Source: Propionibacteriaceae bacterium (GTDB lineage Bacteria > Actinomycetota > Actinomycetes > Propionibacteriales > Propionibacteriaceae). Taken from it: 64,000 nucleotides of DNA. Position numbers and translations under genes: made by a program. The stretch is taken from assembly GCA_016717345.1 (NCBI GenBank), contig JADKFR010000002.1, positions 186,001-250,000 on the forward strand, in the 5' to 3' direction. This document shows positions 35,622 through 43,853 of the stretch, one piece after another (positions within the stretch are counted from its first letter, which is position 1; the number at the start of each line of letters is the position of its first letter). Under the pieces are notes generated by a model, which saw only the letters and a list, made by a program, of their open reading frames with translations, did not search any database and was not told the DNA's origin.

Positions 35622-36323
35622 GTGGTCACGAAAATTGTTGTCACCTCGGTCATCGACGCGGTGGTCGATGACCTCAAAGGGCTCGTTCTGGCCCGCGGAC
35701 TCGAAGCAGGAACCGCCCTCACCGAAGCTGAGGTCGCGGCCCGCTACGACATCGCGCGCGCCACGGCGAAGGCCGCCATCGAGCGGCTGGTGGGGGACAA
35801 GGTCCTCGTCCGCAAGAACCACAAGACCGCCCGGGTCGTCGAACTCGGCCCTGAGGACGTCCGCGACATCTACCGCACCCGCACCTACCTGGAATCGGAG
35901 GTGTTGCGCCATCTGGCCGAGCGCCGGGCCGTCCCGCCGGACTCTCGGGTGGCCAACGCCGAGATCCAGGCGCTGTGGGAGCGGGGGTCGTACGAGATCG
36001 TCGATCCCGACATGCGCTTCCACACCGCGCTCATCGACTCCCTGGGCAGCGCGCGGACCAGCCAGATCTACGGCTCACTGGCCTTCGAGGTGAAGCTCTG
36101 CATGGCGCAGCTGCAGGGCAGCCAGCAGCTGAGCCCGGCGATCATCGTCGCCGAACACGAGCGCATCCTGCAGCTGATCGAGGCCGGGGACGGCGAAGGC
36201 GTCGCGGCGCTGCTCGCCGAGCACCTGGCGCGCGCACGGGAATTGCTGGCCGGCGCGCTGGGCGGGGTGCCCGGACCGGAGGCCTTCCTTCCCAGCAGCG
36301 CGCTCGAGACCGTCCGGGGCTGA
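35622..36323 (+). CDS. GntR-family (FCD subfamily) regulator of lactate genes
   Basis: This 233-residue regulator has an N-terminal winged helix (LTEAEVAARYDIARATAKAAIERL) and an all-helical FCD ligand-binding domain (VRDIYRTRTYLESEVLRHLAERR, MRFHTALIDSLGS, AEHERILQLIEAGDGEGVAALLAEHL). The conserved Asp and three His that bind metal and carboxylate ligand appear present (D.RFH, EH, EH). The GTG is preceded by TGGAGGCAGC. Its position divergent from lctP-dld, and the FadR-type operator between them, argue that it responds to lactate like LldR/LutR. It is read directly as a GntR; the ligand is inferred. Confidence 0.85.
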   Translation: MVTKIVVTSVIDAVVDDLKGLVLARGLEAGTALTEAEVAARYDIARATAKAAIERLVGDKVLVRKNHKTARVVELGPEDVRDIYRTRTYLESEVLRHLAERRAVPPDSRVANAEIQALWERGSYEIVDPDMRFHTALIDSLGSARTSQIYGSLAFEVKLCMAQLQGSQQLSPAIIVAEHERILQLIEAGDGEGVAALLAEHLARARELLAGALGGVPGPEAFLPSSALETVRG

Positions 36324-36388
36324 ACCGGGCCGCCGGGGCGCTCCGACGCACGAGCGTCCCGCGAACGTGAGCTGAAGCGCCGTAGACC

Positions 36389-36499
36389 TCATCTGGACGG
36401 GCGCCCGCCGAGAAGCAGGCGACGCAGCCGGGCCTTCTTGTGGTTCTCCCTGACGATCCAGTCGACGTCCGGGTCGCCGCCCAGGGCCGCTCGGGCCAT
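36389..36499 (-). CDS. Possible 36-residue small protein
   Basis: A short frame, with ATG and TGA, encodes a basic peptide containing DVDWIVRENHKKARLRRLLL. Its composition is non-random for this genome, with a tryptophan and a Lys/Arg-rich amphipathic end, but no convincing ribosome binding site lies within 15 bases of the ATG. It occupies part of the 228-base gap between the GntR and GNAT genes. I do not recognise it; it could be a remnant. Confidence 0.2.
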   Translation of the reverse strand: MARAALGGDPDVDWIVRENHKKARLRRLLLGGRPSR

Positions 36500-36551
36500 A
36501 CCGTCATCACGGACGGGCACCTTCTCACTGTGGCAGGCATAGCCTGATCAG

Positions 36552-37031
36552 GTGCCCGATTACGCCACAGTGATCCGCCCTGCCCTGATCGGTGATGCCG
36601 GGGAAATCCTGACCGTGCAACGGGCGGCGTTCGTCGCTGAGGCCCAGTCACACGGCGACCCGTGGCTGCCGCCCCTCACCGAGACCCTCGACGCCGTGGC
36701 AGCCGCGATCGGGACCGGTGCCGTCCTGGTGCTCAGGCTGGTGAACGACGGGCGCGAGGGACGCCTGGTGGGCGCCGTCCGCCGGGAGCTGCGCGACGAC
36801 ACCGTCCACATCGGACGATTGGTCGTCGCGCCCGACCTGCAAGGCCATGGCCTCGGGTCCCGGCTGCTGGCCGCCGCCGAAGGCGTGCCTGGGGCGGCCA
36901 CCGCGGAACTGTTCACCGGCCACCTCGCCACGGCGAACCTTGCGCTCTACGGTCGGCGCGGCTACGTCGAGTTCGGCCGCCGAGCCTCCGGCAAGGTTGA
37001 GCTCGTCTTCCTGCGCAAGCCACTCACCTGA
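36552..37031 (+). CDS. GNAT-family N-acetyltransferase
   Basis: This 159-residue protein has a single GNAT domain. The acetyl-CoA loop is visible in IGRLVVAPDLQGHGLGSRLLAAAEG, where QGHGLG is the R/Q-x-x-G-x-G/A motif. The C-terminal NLALYGRRGYVEFGRR is the usual final strand-helix-strand. The N-terminal VIRPALIGDAGEILTVQRAAFV is typical. The substrate cannot be told from sequence. It begins with GTG and is followed by a repeat array rather than another gene. Confidence 0.88.
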   Translation: MPDYATVIRPALIGDAGEILTVQRAAFVAEAQSHGDPWLPPLTETLDAVAAAIGTGAVLVLRLVNDGREGRLVGAVRRELRDDTVHIGRLVVAPDLQGHGLGSRLLAAAEGVPGAATAELFTGHLATANLALYGRRGYVEFGRRASGKVELVFLRKPLT

Positions 37032-37060
37032 CCCTTCCCAAGGCCCTCCCGGCGTTCACC

Positions 37061-37256
37061 CGTCCCCACTCTGCGCCCCCCCGGCGACCCTGCGCCCCGC
37101 CGCCCCCACTCTGCGCCCCCGGCGACCCTGCGCCCCGCCGTCCCCACTCTGCGCCCCCTCGGCAACCCTGCGCCCCGCCGTCCCCACTCTGCGCCCCCGG
37201 CGACCCTGCGCCCCGCCGTCCCCACTCTGCGCCCGCCCCGGCGACCCTGCGCCCTC
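37061..37256. repeat. Five tandem 38-40-bp repeats downstream of the GNAT gene
   Basis: Units start at 37061, 37101, 37139, 37179 and 37217. Each contains CCCCACTCTGCGCCCC followed by GGCGACCCTGCGCCCCGCC, with length differences from C-run variation. The rest of the gap to the AEC gene contains further degenerate copies, including GGGGCGCAAGGTC in the opposite orientation. No coding or regulatory signal is supported here. Confidence 0.88.
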
Positions 37257-37410
37257 AATAGCACGCGCACAGTCGGGTAAGGGGCGCAAGGTCAGGACGG
37301 CGCACGATCGGTTCCGACCGCCCGCGCAGGGTCGCACAACTGGCCACCCGACTTCTGCACAACTGGCGACCCGAAGTTCGCACGCCAGCCTCGGCGGTCG
37401 CGGGCTTGGG

Positions 37411-38340
37411 CTAGTGCTGGCCCACCATCAGCACCACCAGCAGGATCACCGGCAGCGATGCCAGCGTCGAGACGAAGACGATGTCCCGTCCGAGCCGGTG
37501 CGCGCGGGGGTCGGGGTAGCGGAGCGAATAGATGTAGATGTTTTGGGCCGTGGGCAGGGCCGAACAGACAACAGCCTGCAGCAACGGCTCGGCGGCCAGG
37601 TGCAACAACCAACTGCCCACCGCCCAGGTGATGACGGGGCCGCCGATCAGCTTCAGCCCGACGGCCAGCAGCACGGGCGACGCCGGCCCCTCCGAGAGCG
37701 GACGGGCGTGCTCGTTGAGGCTGATCCCGAAAGCCGTCAACATCACCGGCACGGTCGCCTGGCCGAGCAGCTGCAACGGCTGCATCACCGCCTCCGGGAT
37801 GACGATCCCCCCGACCGAGCAGACCAGGGCCCCCAGGGCGGCGATCACCACCGGGTTGCGCAGCGGTGCCAGCAGCTTGGCGCCCAGTCCGGCGCGGGCG
37901 CCGGTGAGTGCGTCCAGCACCCCGAGGGTGACCGGGGCGAGAAACAGGAGCTGGAACAGCATCACCGGGACGATCGGCGCCGCGCTGCCCAGCACATACA
38001 CCGCCACCGGGATCCCGAGGTTTCCCGCGTTGGCATAACCGCTGGCCAGGGCGCCGATGGTGGTGGGCACGAGCCCCCAGCGACGCCAGCTCCCGATCAC
38101 CAGGTAGACCCCGATCCCGGCCAGCGCCGCGGTGGCCATCGCGGCGAACTGGGGCGTGACGATGTCGGAGATGTGGGCCGGGGCGACGAGGGTGAACAGC
38201 AGCGCGGGCAGGGCGGCGTTGAACGAGAAGCGGGTGAGGACGAACTCGGCGTTGGGGCCGAGGGTGCCCGCCCGTCCCAGAACGTAGCCGACAGCGATCA
38301 GGGCGATCACGATCGCGAATCCGGTCAGGACTCCGCCCAC
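37411..38340 (-). CDS. AEC-family (auxin efflux carrier-like) transporter
   Basis: This 309-residue membrane protein has ten predicted helices in two five-helix bundles, as in the AEC/bile-acid transporter superfamily. The conserved GYANAGNLGIPVAVYVLG in the first half and LPTAQNIYIYSLRY in the second match the family's discontinuous helices. Bacterial members export or import small carboxylates such as malate. Two GTG codons six bases apart are possible starts; the inner one has the better spacing from GGAGG. The gene is isolated, flanked on both sides by related GC-rich tandem repeats in opposite orientation. Confidence 0.88.
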   Translation of the reverse strand: MGGVLTGFAIVIALIAVGYVLGRAGTLGPNAEFVLTRFSFNAALPALLFTLVAPAHISDIVTPQFAAMATAALAGIGVYLVIGSWRRWGLVPTTIGALASGYANAGNLGIPVAVYVLGSAAPIVPVMLFQLLFLAPVTLGVLDALTGARAGLGAKLLAPLRNPVVIAALGALVCSVGGIVIPEAVMQPLQLLGQATVPVMLTAFGISLNEHARPLSEGPASPVLLAVGLKLIGGPVITWAVGSWLLHLAAEPLLQAVVCSALPTAQNIYIYSLRYPDPRAHRLGRDIVFVSTLASLPVILLVVLMVGQH

Positions 38341-38467
38341 GCCCACCTCCGTACCCAGTCGCCTGTGTCATCGACCTCGCGTGTTCATCGACCTCGCGTG
38401 TCATCGACCCTAGACCAGCCGAACCCCGATGCGCCCGGCGCCGCTGCGCCCCCTCAGCCCCTGCCCC

Positions 38468-38930
38468 GACTCTGCGCCCCATACCTGACCTTGCGCCTGC
38501 CATAGCGGGCGCAAGGTCGCCCACGGGGCGCAAAGTCACCACAGGGGGAGGAGTCGCTCACAGCCGTCGCACGAGGAGCACTTCAGGTCGGTAGGAGATT
38601 GGCACTACGCCCGCGCCCCGTCCCTCGTCCTCCACTGTGCACCCCACCAGACCCGACTCTGCGCCCCATACCTGACCTTGCGCCTGCCATAGCGGGCGCA
38701 AGGTCGCCCACGGGGCGCAAAGTCACCACAGGGGGAGGAGTCGCTCACAGCCGTCGCACGAGGAGCACTTCAGGTCGGTAGGAGATTGGCACTGCGCCCG
38801 CGCCCCGTCCCTCGTCCTCCACTGTGCACCCCACCAGACCCGACTCTGCGCCCCATACCTGACCTTGCGCGTGCTATAGAGGGCGCAAGGTCGCCCACGG
38901 GGCGCAAAGTCACCACAGGGGAGGGTCGCG
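38468..38930. repeat. 187-bp tandem duplication
   Basis: Two nearly identical 187-bp units (38468-38654 and 38655-38841) are followed by a partial third. Each unit begins GACTCTGCGCCCCATACCTG and contains a 10-bp stem hairpin, ACCTTGCGCC with GGCGCAAGGT, around a short loop. Copies one and two differ at only a base or two, so the duplication is recent. No gene is supported across this stretch. Confidence 0.9.
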
Positions 38931-38967
38931 ACGGGCGGCGGTAGGAGGTGGGGGGCCCCCCGCCCGC

Positions 38968-39130
38968 GGGCGCAAGGTCGCCCACCGGGCGCAAAGTCGA
39001 CAGCACGGGGCGCAAGGTCGCCCACGGGGCGCAAAGTCGACAGCACGGGGCGCAAGGTCGCCCATGGGGCGCAAGGTCGCCTACGGGGCGCAAAGTCGAC
39101 AGCACGGGGCGCAGGCTCGACAGCACGGAG
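38968..39130. repeat. 40-bp tandem repeat array
   Basis: Units start at 38968, 39008 and 39048 with exact 40-bp spacing, then decay by about 39130. Each has GGGGCGCAAGGTCGCCCAC and GGGGCGCAAAGTCGACAGCA. The reverse complement shares the TGCGCCCC and ACCTTGCGCC cores with the arrays at 37061 and 38468, so all three belong to one repeat family. There are no unique spacers. Confidence 0.9.
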
Positions 39131-39216
39131 GGCAGCCTCCAGCAGGACGGCGCCGCCTGGGCGCCGAAGCAGTGCGACCGGCACCCACGGTCGTCGCTGG
39201 CGATGGGGGGGCTGCC

Positions 39217-40257
39217 TCAGCGACGGGCCCGGCCGGTGCTCTGTCGGACGACGAGGTGGACGCCGAGCCGCTGCGATCGCCCGCGCGGCGCGGCCGGGTC
39301 GTCGCGCCGGGCCATCTCACGTCGTAGGGCCTGGACGGCCGCGCGGCCCTTCGCCTCCACGTCCTGGGCGACGGTCGTCAGCCCCGCCCGGGCCGCCAGG
39401 GGGTGGTCGTCGAAGCCGACCACGGAGAGGTCATCGGGGACGGCCACCCCGCGCTCGTGGGCGACCGCGATCACGTCGTGGGCGATGACATCGGTCAGGC
39501 AGAGCACGCCGGTGACCTCCGGGGCCCGGGTGAGCAGATCGCGCGCAGCCGGTCGCGCGTCCTCGAATGCCTGGGGCTGGCACACCAGCACGGGAACGAT
39601 CCCCGCCGCACCCAGCGCCTCCCGCCAGCCGGCGAGCCGTTCCCGCACGACCAGGGAGTCCTCGACCACCGGCTCCCCGCTGACGACCCCGGGCGCCGTC
39701 CCGATGCCGGCGGTCACCAGGGCAATTCGGCGATGCCCGAGCTCGATCAGATGCTGGGCGGCCTGCCGAGCCCCGCCGCGGTCGTCGATGGTGACCGACG
39801 GCCGTCCCGGCAGGTCGACGTAGACCAGCGGCAACCCGCGGCGCTGCAACCACCCCAGGGCAGGCAGGCCGGGCCGGCACGAGAAGGCGATGGCGCCGTC
39901 CATCGCCACGTCCCGGGCCGGAACGACCGGGCCGTCCACCCCCGGCGGAACCAGGGTGAGCGCCAGGCCGTCGGGGGCCAATGCGTCGGCGATGGCTCCG
40001 AGGAAGCGGGCCGAGACCTCGTCAGCGAGGGAGTCGCGCAGCTTGCCGCCCCACAGCACCCCGATCGTTCCCGTCGTCCCGGTGGCCAGTGACCGGGCGG
40101 ACGGATCCGGCCCGAGGTAGCCGAGCCGGTCCGCCACGTCGAGGATGCGGCGGCGCAGGGCCTCGGAGAGCTGGTCGGGCCTGGAGAAGGCGTTGGACAC
40201 CGTCATCCGCGAGACCCCGAGCTCGTCCGCGATCGACTGCAGCGTCACCCTCGCCAT
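39217..40257 (-). CDS. LacI-family transcriptional regulator
   Basis: This 346-residue regulator has an N-terminal LacI helix-turn-helix (TLQSIADELGVSRMTVSNAF, with hinge around residues 45-60) and a periplasmic-binding-like effector domain (GTIGVLWGG, DGAIAFSCRPG, YVDLPGRPSVTIDDRGGARQ, DDLSVVGFDDHPLAARAGLTTV). It is divergent from the GH13 gene, with two identical palindromes TACCGGTA in the shared promoter. It is therefore probably a repressor of alpha-glucoside use that is relieved by a maltose- or isomaltose-like sugar; the inducer is inferred. Confidence 0.9.
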   Translation of the reverse strand: MARVTLQSIADELGVSRMTVSNAFSRPDQLSEALRRRILDVADRLGYLGPDPSARSLATGTTGTIGVLWGGKLRDSLADEVSARFLGAIADALAPDGLALTLVPPGVDGPVVPARDVAMDGAIAFSCRPGLPALGWLQRRGLPLVYVDLPGRPSVTIDDRGGARQAAQHLIELGHRRIALVTAGIGTAPGVVSGEPVVEDSLVVRERLAGWREALGAAGIVPVLVCQPQAFEDARPAARDLLTRAPEVTGVLCLTDVIAHDVIAVAHERGVAVPDDLSVVGFDDHPLAARAGLTTVAQDVEAKGRAAVQALRREMARRDDPAAPRGRSQRLGVHLVVRQSTGRARR

Positions 40258-40285
40258 TCGACCCCCTCAGTGCTTCGACGGGCGC

Positions 40286-40342
40286 TTGCAGGCCCGCCCG
40301 GAACAGTCTATCTTTACCGGTATAGCAACCACTGTACCGGTA
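40286..40342 (+). promoter_or_regulatory. GH13 promoter with paired LacI operators
   Basis: A -35 TTGCAG (40286-40291) and -10 TATCTT (40309-40314) are separated by 17 bp. Immediately downstream are two perfect palindromes TACCGGTA at 40315-40322 and 40335-40342, whose centres are 20 bp (two helical turns) apart. This fits two LacI-type dimers bound on the same DNA face, blocking elongation or initiation. Confidence 0.75.
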
Positions 40343-40354
40343 CAGAAGGCACGG

Positions 40355-42043
40355 ATGACCACCACCGAATTCCCCCGCACCCCCAGCGACCTCATCGATC
40401 CCGACACCTGGTGGCGGCGCGCCGTCGTCTATCAGGTCTACCCGCGCAGCTTCGCCGACTCCAACGGCGACGGTGTCGGGGACGTCAACGGGATCCGTTC
40501 CCGGCTGCCCTACCTCGCCGGCCTTGGGGTGGACGCCGTGTGGATCAGTCCCTGGTACCCCTCGCCGATGAAGGACGCCGGCTACGACGTGTCGAACTAC
40601 CGCGACATCGAACCGGTCTTCGGCACCCTTGCCGAAGCCGAGGCGCTGATCGCCGAGGCCCACGAGGTCGGCATCAAGGTCATCATCGACATCGTCCCCA
40701 ACCACTTCTCCGATCAGCACCCGCTGTTCGTCGACGCCCTGGCCGCCGGCCCCGGCTCCGGCGAACGTGAGCGCTTCGTCTTCCGCGAGGGACGGGGAGC
40801 CGACGGCGAGCTACCCCCGAACGACTGGCGCAGCGAGTTCGGCGGTCCGGCCTGGAGCCGCACCACCAACCCGGACGGGACCCCCGGCCAGTGGTACCTG
40901 CACCTGTTCACCCCCGAGCAGCCGGACGTGAATTGGAACCACGCCGACATCAAGGACGAGTTCGACAAGACCCTGCGGTTCTGGTTCGACCGGGGCGCCG
41001 ACGGGTTCCGGATCGACGTGGCTCATGGCCTGGTCAAGGACGACACCCTGATCGACGCCCACGGCATGACGTTCCCGCTGCCCGCCGACACCCCCGCGGA
41101 CGTGGAACACCCGCACTGGGACCGTCCCGGCGTGCACGACATCTACCGCGCCTGGCGGAAGGTGGCCAACGAGTACACCCCCGCGCGAGCGTTCGTTGCC
41201 GAGGCGTGGGTCGGCCGCCCCGAACGGCTCGCGCAGTACATCCGTCCCGACGAACTGCACACGGCCTTCAACTTCGAGTTCCTCAAGGCGCCCTGGATCG
41301 CCTCGCGACTGCGCGAGGTCATCGACGCCACCCTGGCCTCCCACCTGAGCGTGGGGGCGCCCGCCACCTGGGTGCTCGCCAACCACGACGTCCCCCGCGA
41401 GGTCACCCGGTACGCCCGACCTCAGGAGACGCTGTCGGAGCGGGTCAACCTCGACGAGTTGCTGCCGCTGCCTGCCGACTTCGGGCTGGGGTTGCGCCGG
41501 GCCCGGGCGGCCGCACTGCTGATGCTCGCGCTGCCCGGCAGCGCCTACATCTACGAGGGCGAGGAACTGGGACTGCCGGAGGTCGAGGACATCCCGGCCG
41601 AGGCGCTGCAGGATCCGATCTTCGCCCAGACCGGCGGACAGCTCCGCGGGCGGGACGGGTGTCGGGTGCCGATCCCGTGGACGTCGGACCCCGAGACGTA
41701 CGGCTTCAGCCCCGCCGGGGCCGCAGCCCCGTGGCTGCCGCAACCGGCCGCCTGGGCCGGCCTGAGCGTCACGGCACAACAGGACATCCCGGACTCCACC
41801 CTCGAGCTCTACCGGGCCGCGCTGCGGCTGCGGCACCAGCACCCGGCCCTGGGCGACGGGTCGATGACCTGGGTCGAGGCCGGCGACAAGGTGCTGGCGT
41901 TCCGGCGCGAGCCGGGATTCGAGTGCTGGGTGAACCTGGGCGCCCCGCTCCCGCTGCCGGCCGACGCGGACATTCTGGTGGCCAGCGAAGAACTGACCGA
42001 TCGGGTCCTGCCCACCGACGCGGCCGTCTGGCTGGCCTGCTGA
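40355..42043 (+). CDS. GH13 alpha-glucosidase (oligo-1,6-glucosidase/trehalose-hydrolase group)
   Basis: This 562-residue glycoside hydrolase of family 13 has the four conserved regions: DIVPNHFSD, GFRIDVAHGL (nucleophile Asp near residue 219), FVAEAWV (acid Glu near 283) and LANHDVPR. The start VVYQVYPRSFADSNGDGVGD is typical of alpha-glucosidases acting on short alpha-glucosides such as maltose or isomaltose. There is no signal peptide, so it acts in the cytoplasm. The ATG is 13 bases after the second LacI operator and is preceded by AGAAGGCACGG. A longer open frame upstream runs through the promoter and is rejected. No sugar transporter lies beside it. Confidence 0.92.
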   Translation: MTTTEFPRTPSDLIDPDTWWRRAVVYQVYPRSFADSNGDGVGDVNGIRSRLPYLAGLGVDAVWISPWYPSPMKDAGYDVSNYRDIEPVFGTLAEAEALIAEAHEVGIKVIIDIVPNHFSDQHPLFVDALAAGPGSGERERFVFREGRGADGELPPNDWRSEFGGPAWSRTTNPDGTPGQWYLHLFTPEQPDVNWNHADIKDEFDKTLRFWFDRGADGFRIDVAHGLVKDDTLIDAHGMTFPLPADTPADVEHPHWDRPGVHDIYRAWRKVANEYTPARAFVAEAWVGRPERLAQYIRPDELHTAFNFEFLKAPWIASRLREVIDATLASHLSVGAPATWVLANHDVPREVTRYARPQETLSERVNLDELLPLPADFGLGLRRARAAALLMLALPGSAYIYEGEELGLPEVEDIPAEALQDPIFAQTGGQLRGRDGCRVPIPWTSDPETYGFSPAGAAAPWLPQPAAWAGLSVTAQQDIPDSTLELYRAALRLRHQHPALGDGSMTWVEAGDKVLAFRREPGFECWVNLGAPLPLPADADILVASEELTDRVLPTDAAVWLAC

Positions 42044-42072
42044 GGGCCGGCCGGCCGGACGGACGGCTCCGG

Positions 42073-42525
42073 CTACGCCTCGCTGGGGCCGGCCTTCGCC
42101 GCAGCAGGTGCCAGCAGCCGCAGGGACCAGCCCACGAGCAGGCAGACCACGCCGACCCCGATCGCGAACAGCGCCACGCCGAAGGCGATCACCGAGGTGA
42201 AGAGCGAGGCCCGCAGGAAGGACGCGGTCATCGCGGTCGCGCGCAGCGGATCGTCCCTGCCGAGCTCGGCGTAGGTCTTGCCGCCGGTGGCGGTCAGGGC
42301 ATGGTGGTTGATGACGTCCGCCTGGACGAACGCTTCCAGCGGTCCGGCCACCCTGGCCCCGCCGAACATCGGTGCGTCGGCTGAGACGGTGATGTTCTCG
42401 GAAGCCAGCTTGGTGCTGACCATCCCCCAGGTCACCGCGCCGCCGACGATGAAGACCAACCCCGCGATCAGGGTGACCAAACCGAGCAGGCGCACCCTGC
42501 CGTGACTGGCTGAACTGATGGCCAT
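42073..42525 (-). CDS. Small membrane protein of actinobacterial 'LigA-like' annotation, unknown function
   Basis: This 150-residue protein has an N-terminal helix (LLGLVTLIAGLVFIVGGAVTWGMV), an extracytoplasmic loop with the conserved ENITVSADAPMFGG and ADVINHHALTATGGKTYAEL, and a second pair of hydrophobic segments near the C-terminus. Related proteins are often labelled aromatic ring-opening dioxygenase LigA; I see no dioxygenase motif here and would not use that name. The ATG is preceded by AGGAGGAAACG. About 75 bases upstream is a candidate DtxR/IdeR-type iron box. Confidence 0.8.
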   Translation of the reverse strand: MAISSASHGRVRLLGLVTLIAGLVFIVGGAVTWGMVSTKLASENITVSADAPMFGGARVAGPLEAFVQADVINHHALTATGGKTYAELGRDDPLRATAMTASFLRASLFTSVIAFGVALFAIGVGVVCLLVGWSLRLLAPAAAKAGPSEA

Positions 42526-42600
42526 CGTTTCCTCCTGAGTGGGTGACGACGAGAGCACCGGACGGTTTCCGGCGTGGGTCAGCCACCTGAGGCCACGAAC

Positions 42601-42619
42601 TTAGGCCAGCCTTCCCTAA
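42601..42619 (-). promoter_or_regulatory. Candidate iron box (DtxR/IdeR-like)
   Basis: TTAGG and CCTAA form perfect 5-bp inverted half-sites around nine bases. The 19-bp element agrees with the DtxR/IdeR consensus at 14 positions. It lies upstream of the membrane-protein gene and about 30 bases beyond the 3' end of the zinc-binding dehydrogenase gene. Function is speculative. Confidence 0.35.
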
Positions 42620-42651
42620 CTGTCCAGCAGCCTGGCCGCCGCGCAGGACCG

Positions 42652-43671
42652 CTACTCCCAGCCGGCCAACACCACCTTGCCGACCGATCGTCCGGCCTCG
42701 ACGATTCGATGCGCCTCGGTCAGGTTCGCGGCGGTCACCCGTCCCAGGTCAGCGGTGGCCGTCGAGCGGACGGACCCGGCCTCGACCAGCTCGGCCACCG
42801 CGTTGAGCAGGTCGTGCTGCCCGGACAGGTCGGCGGTCTGGAAGGTCGCGCGGGTGAACATGGACTCCCAGTGCCAGGTGAGGGCCTTCGGCTTCAACGC
42901 CATCAGGTCGAGTTGGCCCTCATCGATGGCCACCACCTCCCCGAACGGCCGCAACACCTCGGCGTAGGCTGGAAGCCGACCATCCGAGAAGGCAGAGAAG
43001 ATCCAATCGACCCCCTGGGGTGCCAGTTCGAGGGTCTGCGCCACCAGGTCGCCGTGCGGGTCGATGGTCACCGCGGCCCCCAGGCCGCTGGCCCACTCCT
43101 GCTTGGCCGCCGACGCGGTGGCGATCACGCGCACCCCGGGCAGGCGCACCTTGGCCAACTGCAGCAGGATCGACCCCACCCCGCCGGTGCCCCCGACGAC
43201 CAGCAGCGTCCCACGGCTGTCCGCGGTGAGCCGGAGCCGGTCGAACAGGCACTCCCAGGCGGTGATCGTCGTCAGCGGCAGGGCCGCCGCCTCGGCGAAG
43301 CCAAGCGTCGCGGGCTTGCGCCCGGCGATCCGCTCGTCGACGACCTGGAACTGCTGGTTGCTGCCGGGACGGCCGAGCGTGCCGGCGTACCAGACCTCGT
43401 CGCCGACCCCGAAGTACTCCACCGCGTCGCCGACCGCCACCACGACCCCGGCAGCGTCGAAGCCGAGCACCCGGAACCCGTGGGGGTCCACCCGGCGACG
43501 CTGCTTGGTGTCGATCGGGTTGACCGACACGGCCCTCACCTCGACCAGCAGGTCGCGCGCCCCCGGCTGCGGAAGCGGCACCTCACGCGTCTGGAAGGTG
43601 GCCTGGTCCAGGTCGCCGGTGTGGGTGTAACCGATCGCCGTCATCATCGTCGCCGTCATCATCTCTGCCAT
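42652..43671 (-). CDS. Zinc-type alcohol dehydrogenase-like (MDR superfamily) oxidoreductase
   Basis: This 339-residue medium-chain dehydrogenase/reductase has the GroES-like N-terminal half (VRAVSVNPIDTKQRRR, GFDAAGVVVAVGDAVEYFGVGDEVWYAG) and a nucleotide-binding half with LLVVGGTGGVGSILLQLAKV. The VNPIDTK motif and lack of structural cysteines put it in the zinc-free quinone-oxidoreductase/'zinc-type ADH-like' group, so it probably uses NADPH to reduce quinones or enones. The start is uncertain: three ATG codons lie within the first 12 residues and none has a strong binding site. It is divergent from the MFS gene. Confidence 0.85.
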   Translation of the reverse strand: MAEMMTATMMTAIGYTHTGDLDQATFQTREVPLPQPGARDLLVEVRAVSVNPIDTKQRRRVDPHGFRVLGFDAAGVVVAVGDAVEYFGVGDEVWYAGTLGRPGSNQQFQVVDERIAGRKPATLGFAEAAALPLTTITAWECLFDRLRLTADSRGTLLVVGGTGGVGSILLQLAKVRLPGVRVIATASAAKQEWASGLGAAVTIDPHGDLVAQTLELAPQGVDWIFSAFSDGRLPAYAEVLRPFGEVVAIDEGQLDLMALKPKALTWHWESMFTRATFQTADLSGQHDLLNAVAELVEAGSVRSTATADLGRVTAANLTEAHRIVEAGRSVGKVVLAGWE

Positions 43672-43853
43672 GCCCCGAGTCGACTCGCCACCGGCAGGGT
43701 TGTCAAGGGCCCGCACCCGCCGGAGTCGGGACGGTGGTGAGCCCGGCGGGAATAGCCGGGAAGTCCCTGGCATTGAGAACAGCGTTACGTCGGCGCCAAC
43801 GCGGTCGCCCGAAGGCAAGGGGTCGCGCTGGCGGCCGGCAACCAAGGGGACCT

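Noticed and set aside
38968..39130. CRISPR array from the regular 40-bp period
   Set aside because: The whole period is repeated, with no unique spacers, no cas genes, and related arrays lie nearby.
42073..42525. Aromatic ring-opening dioxygenase LigA
   Set aside because: No dioxygenase fold or metal ligands are visible; it is a small membrane protein.
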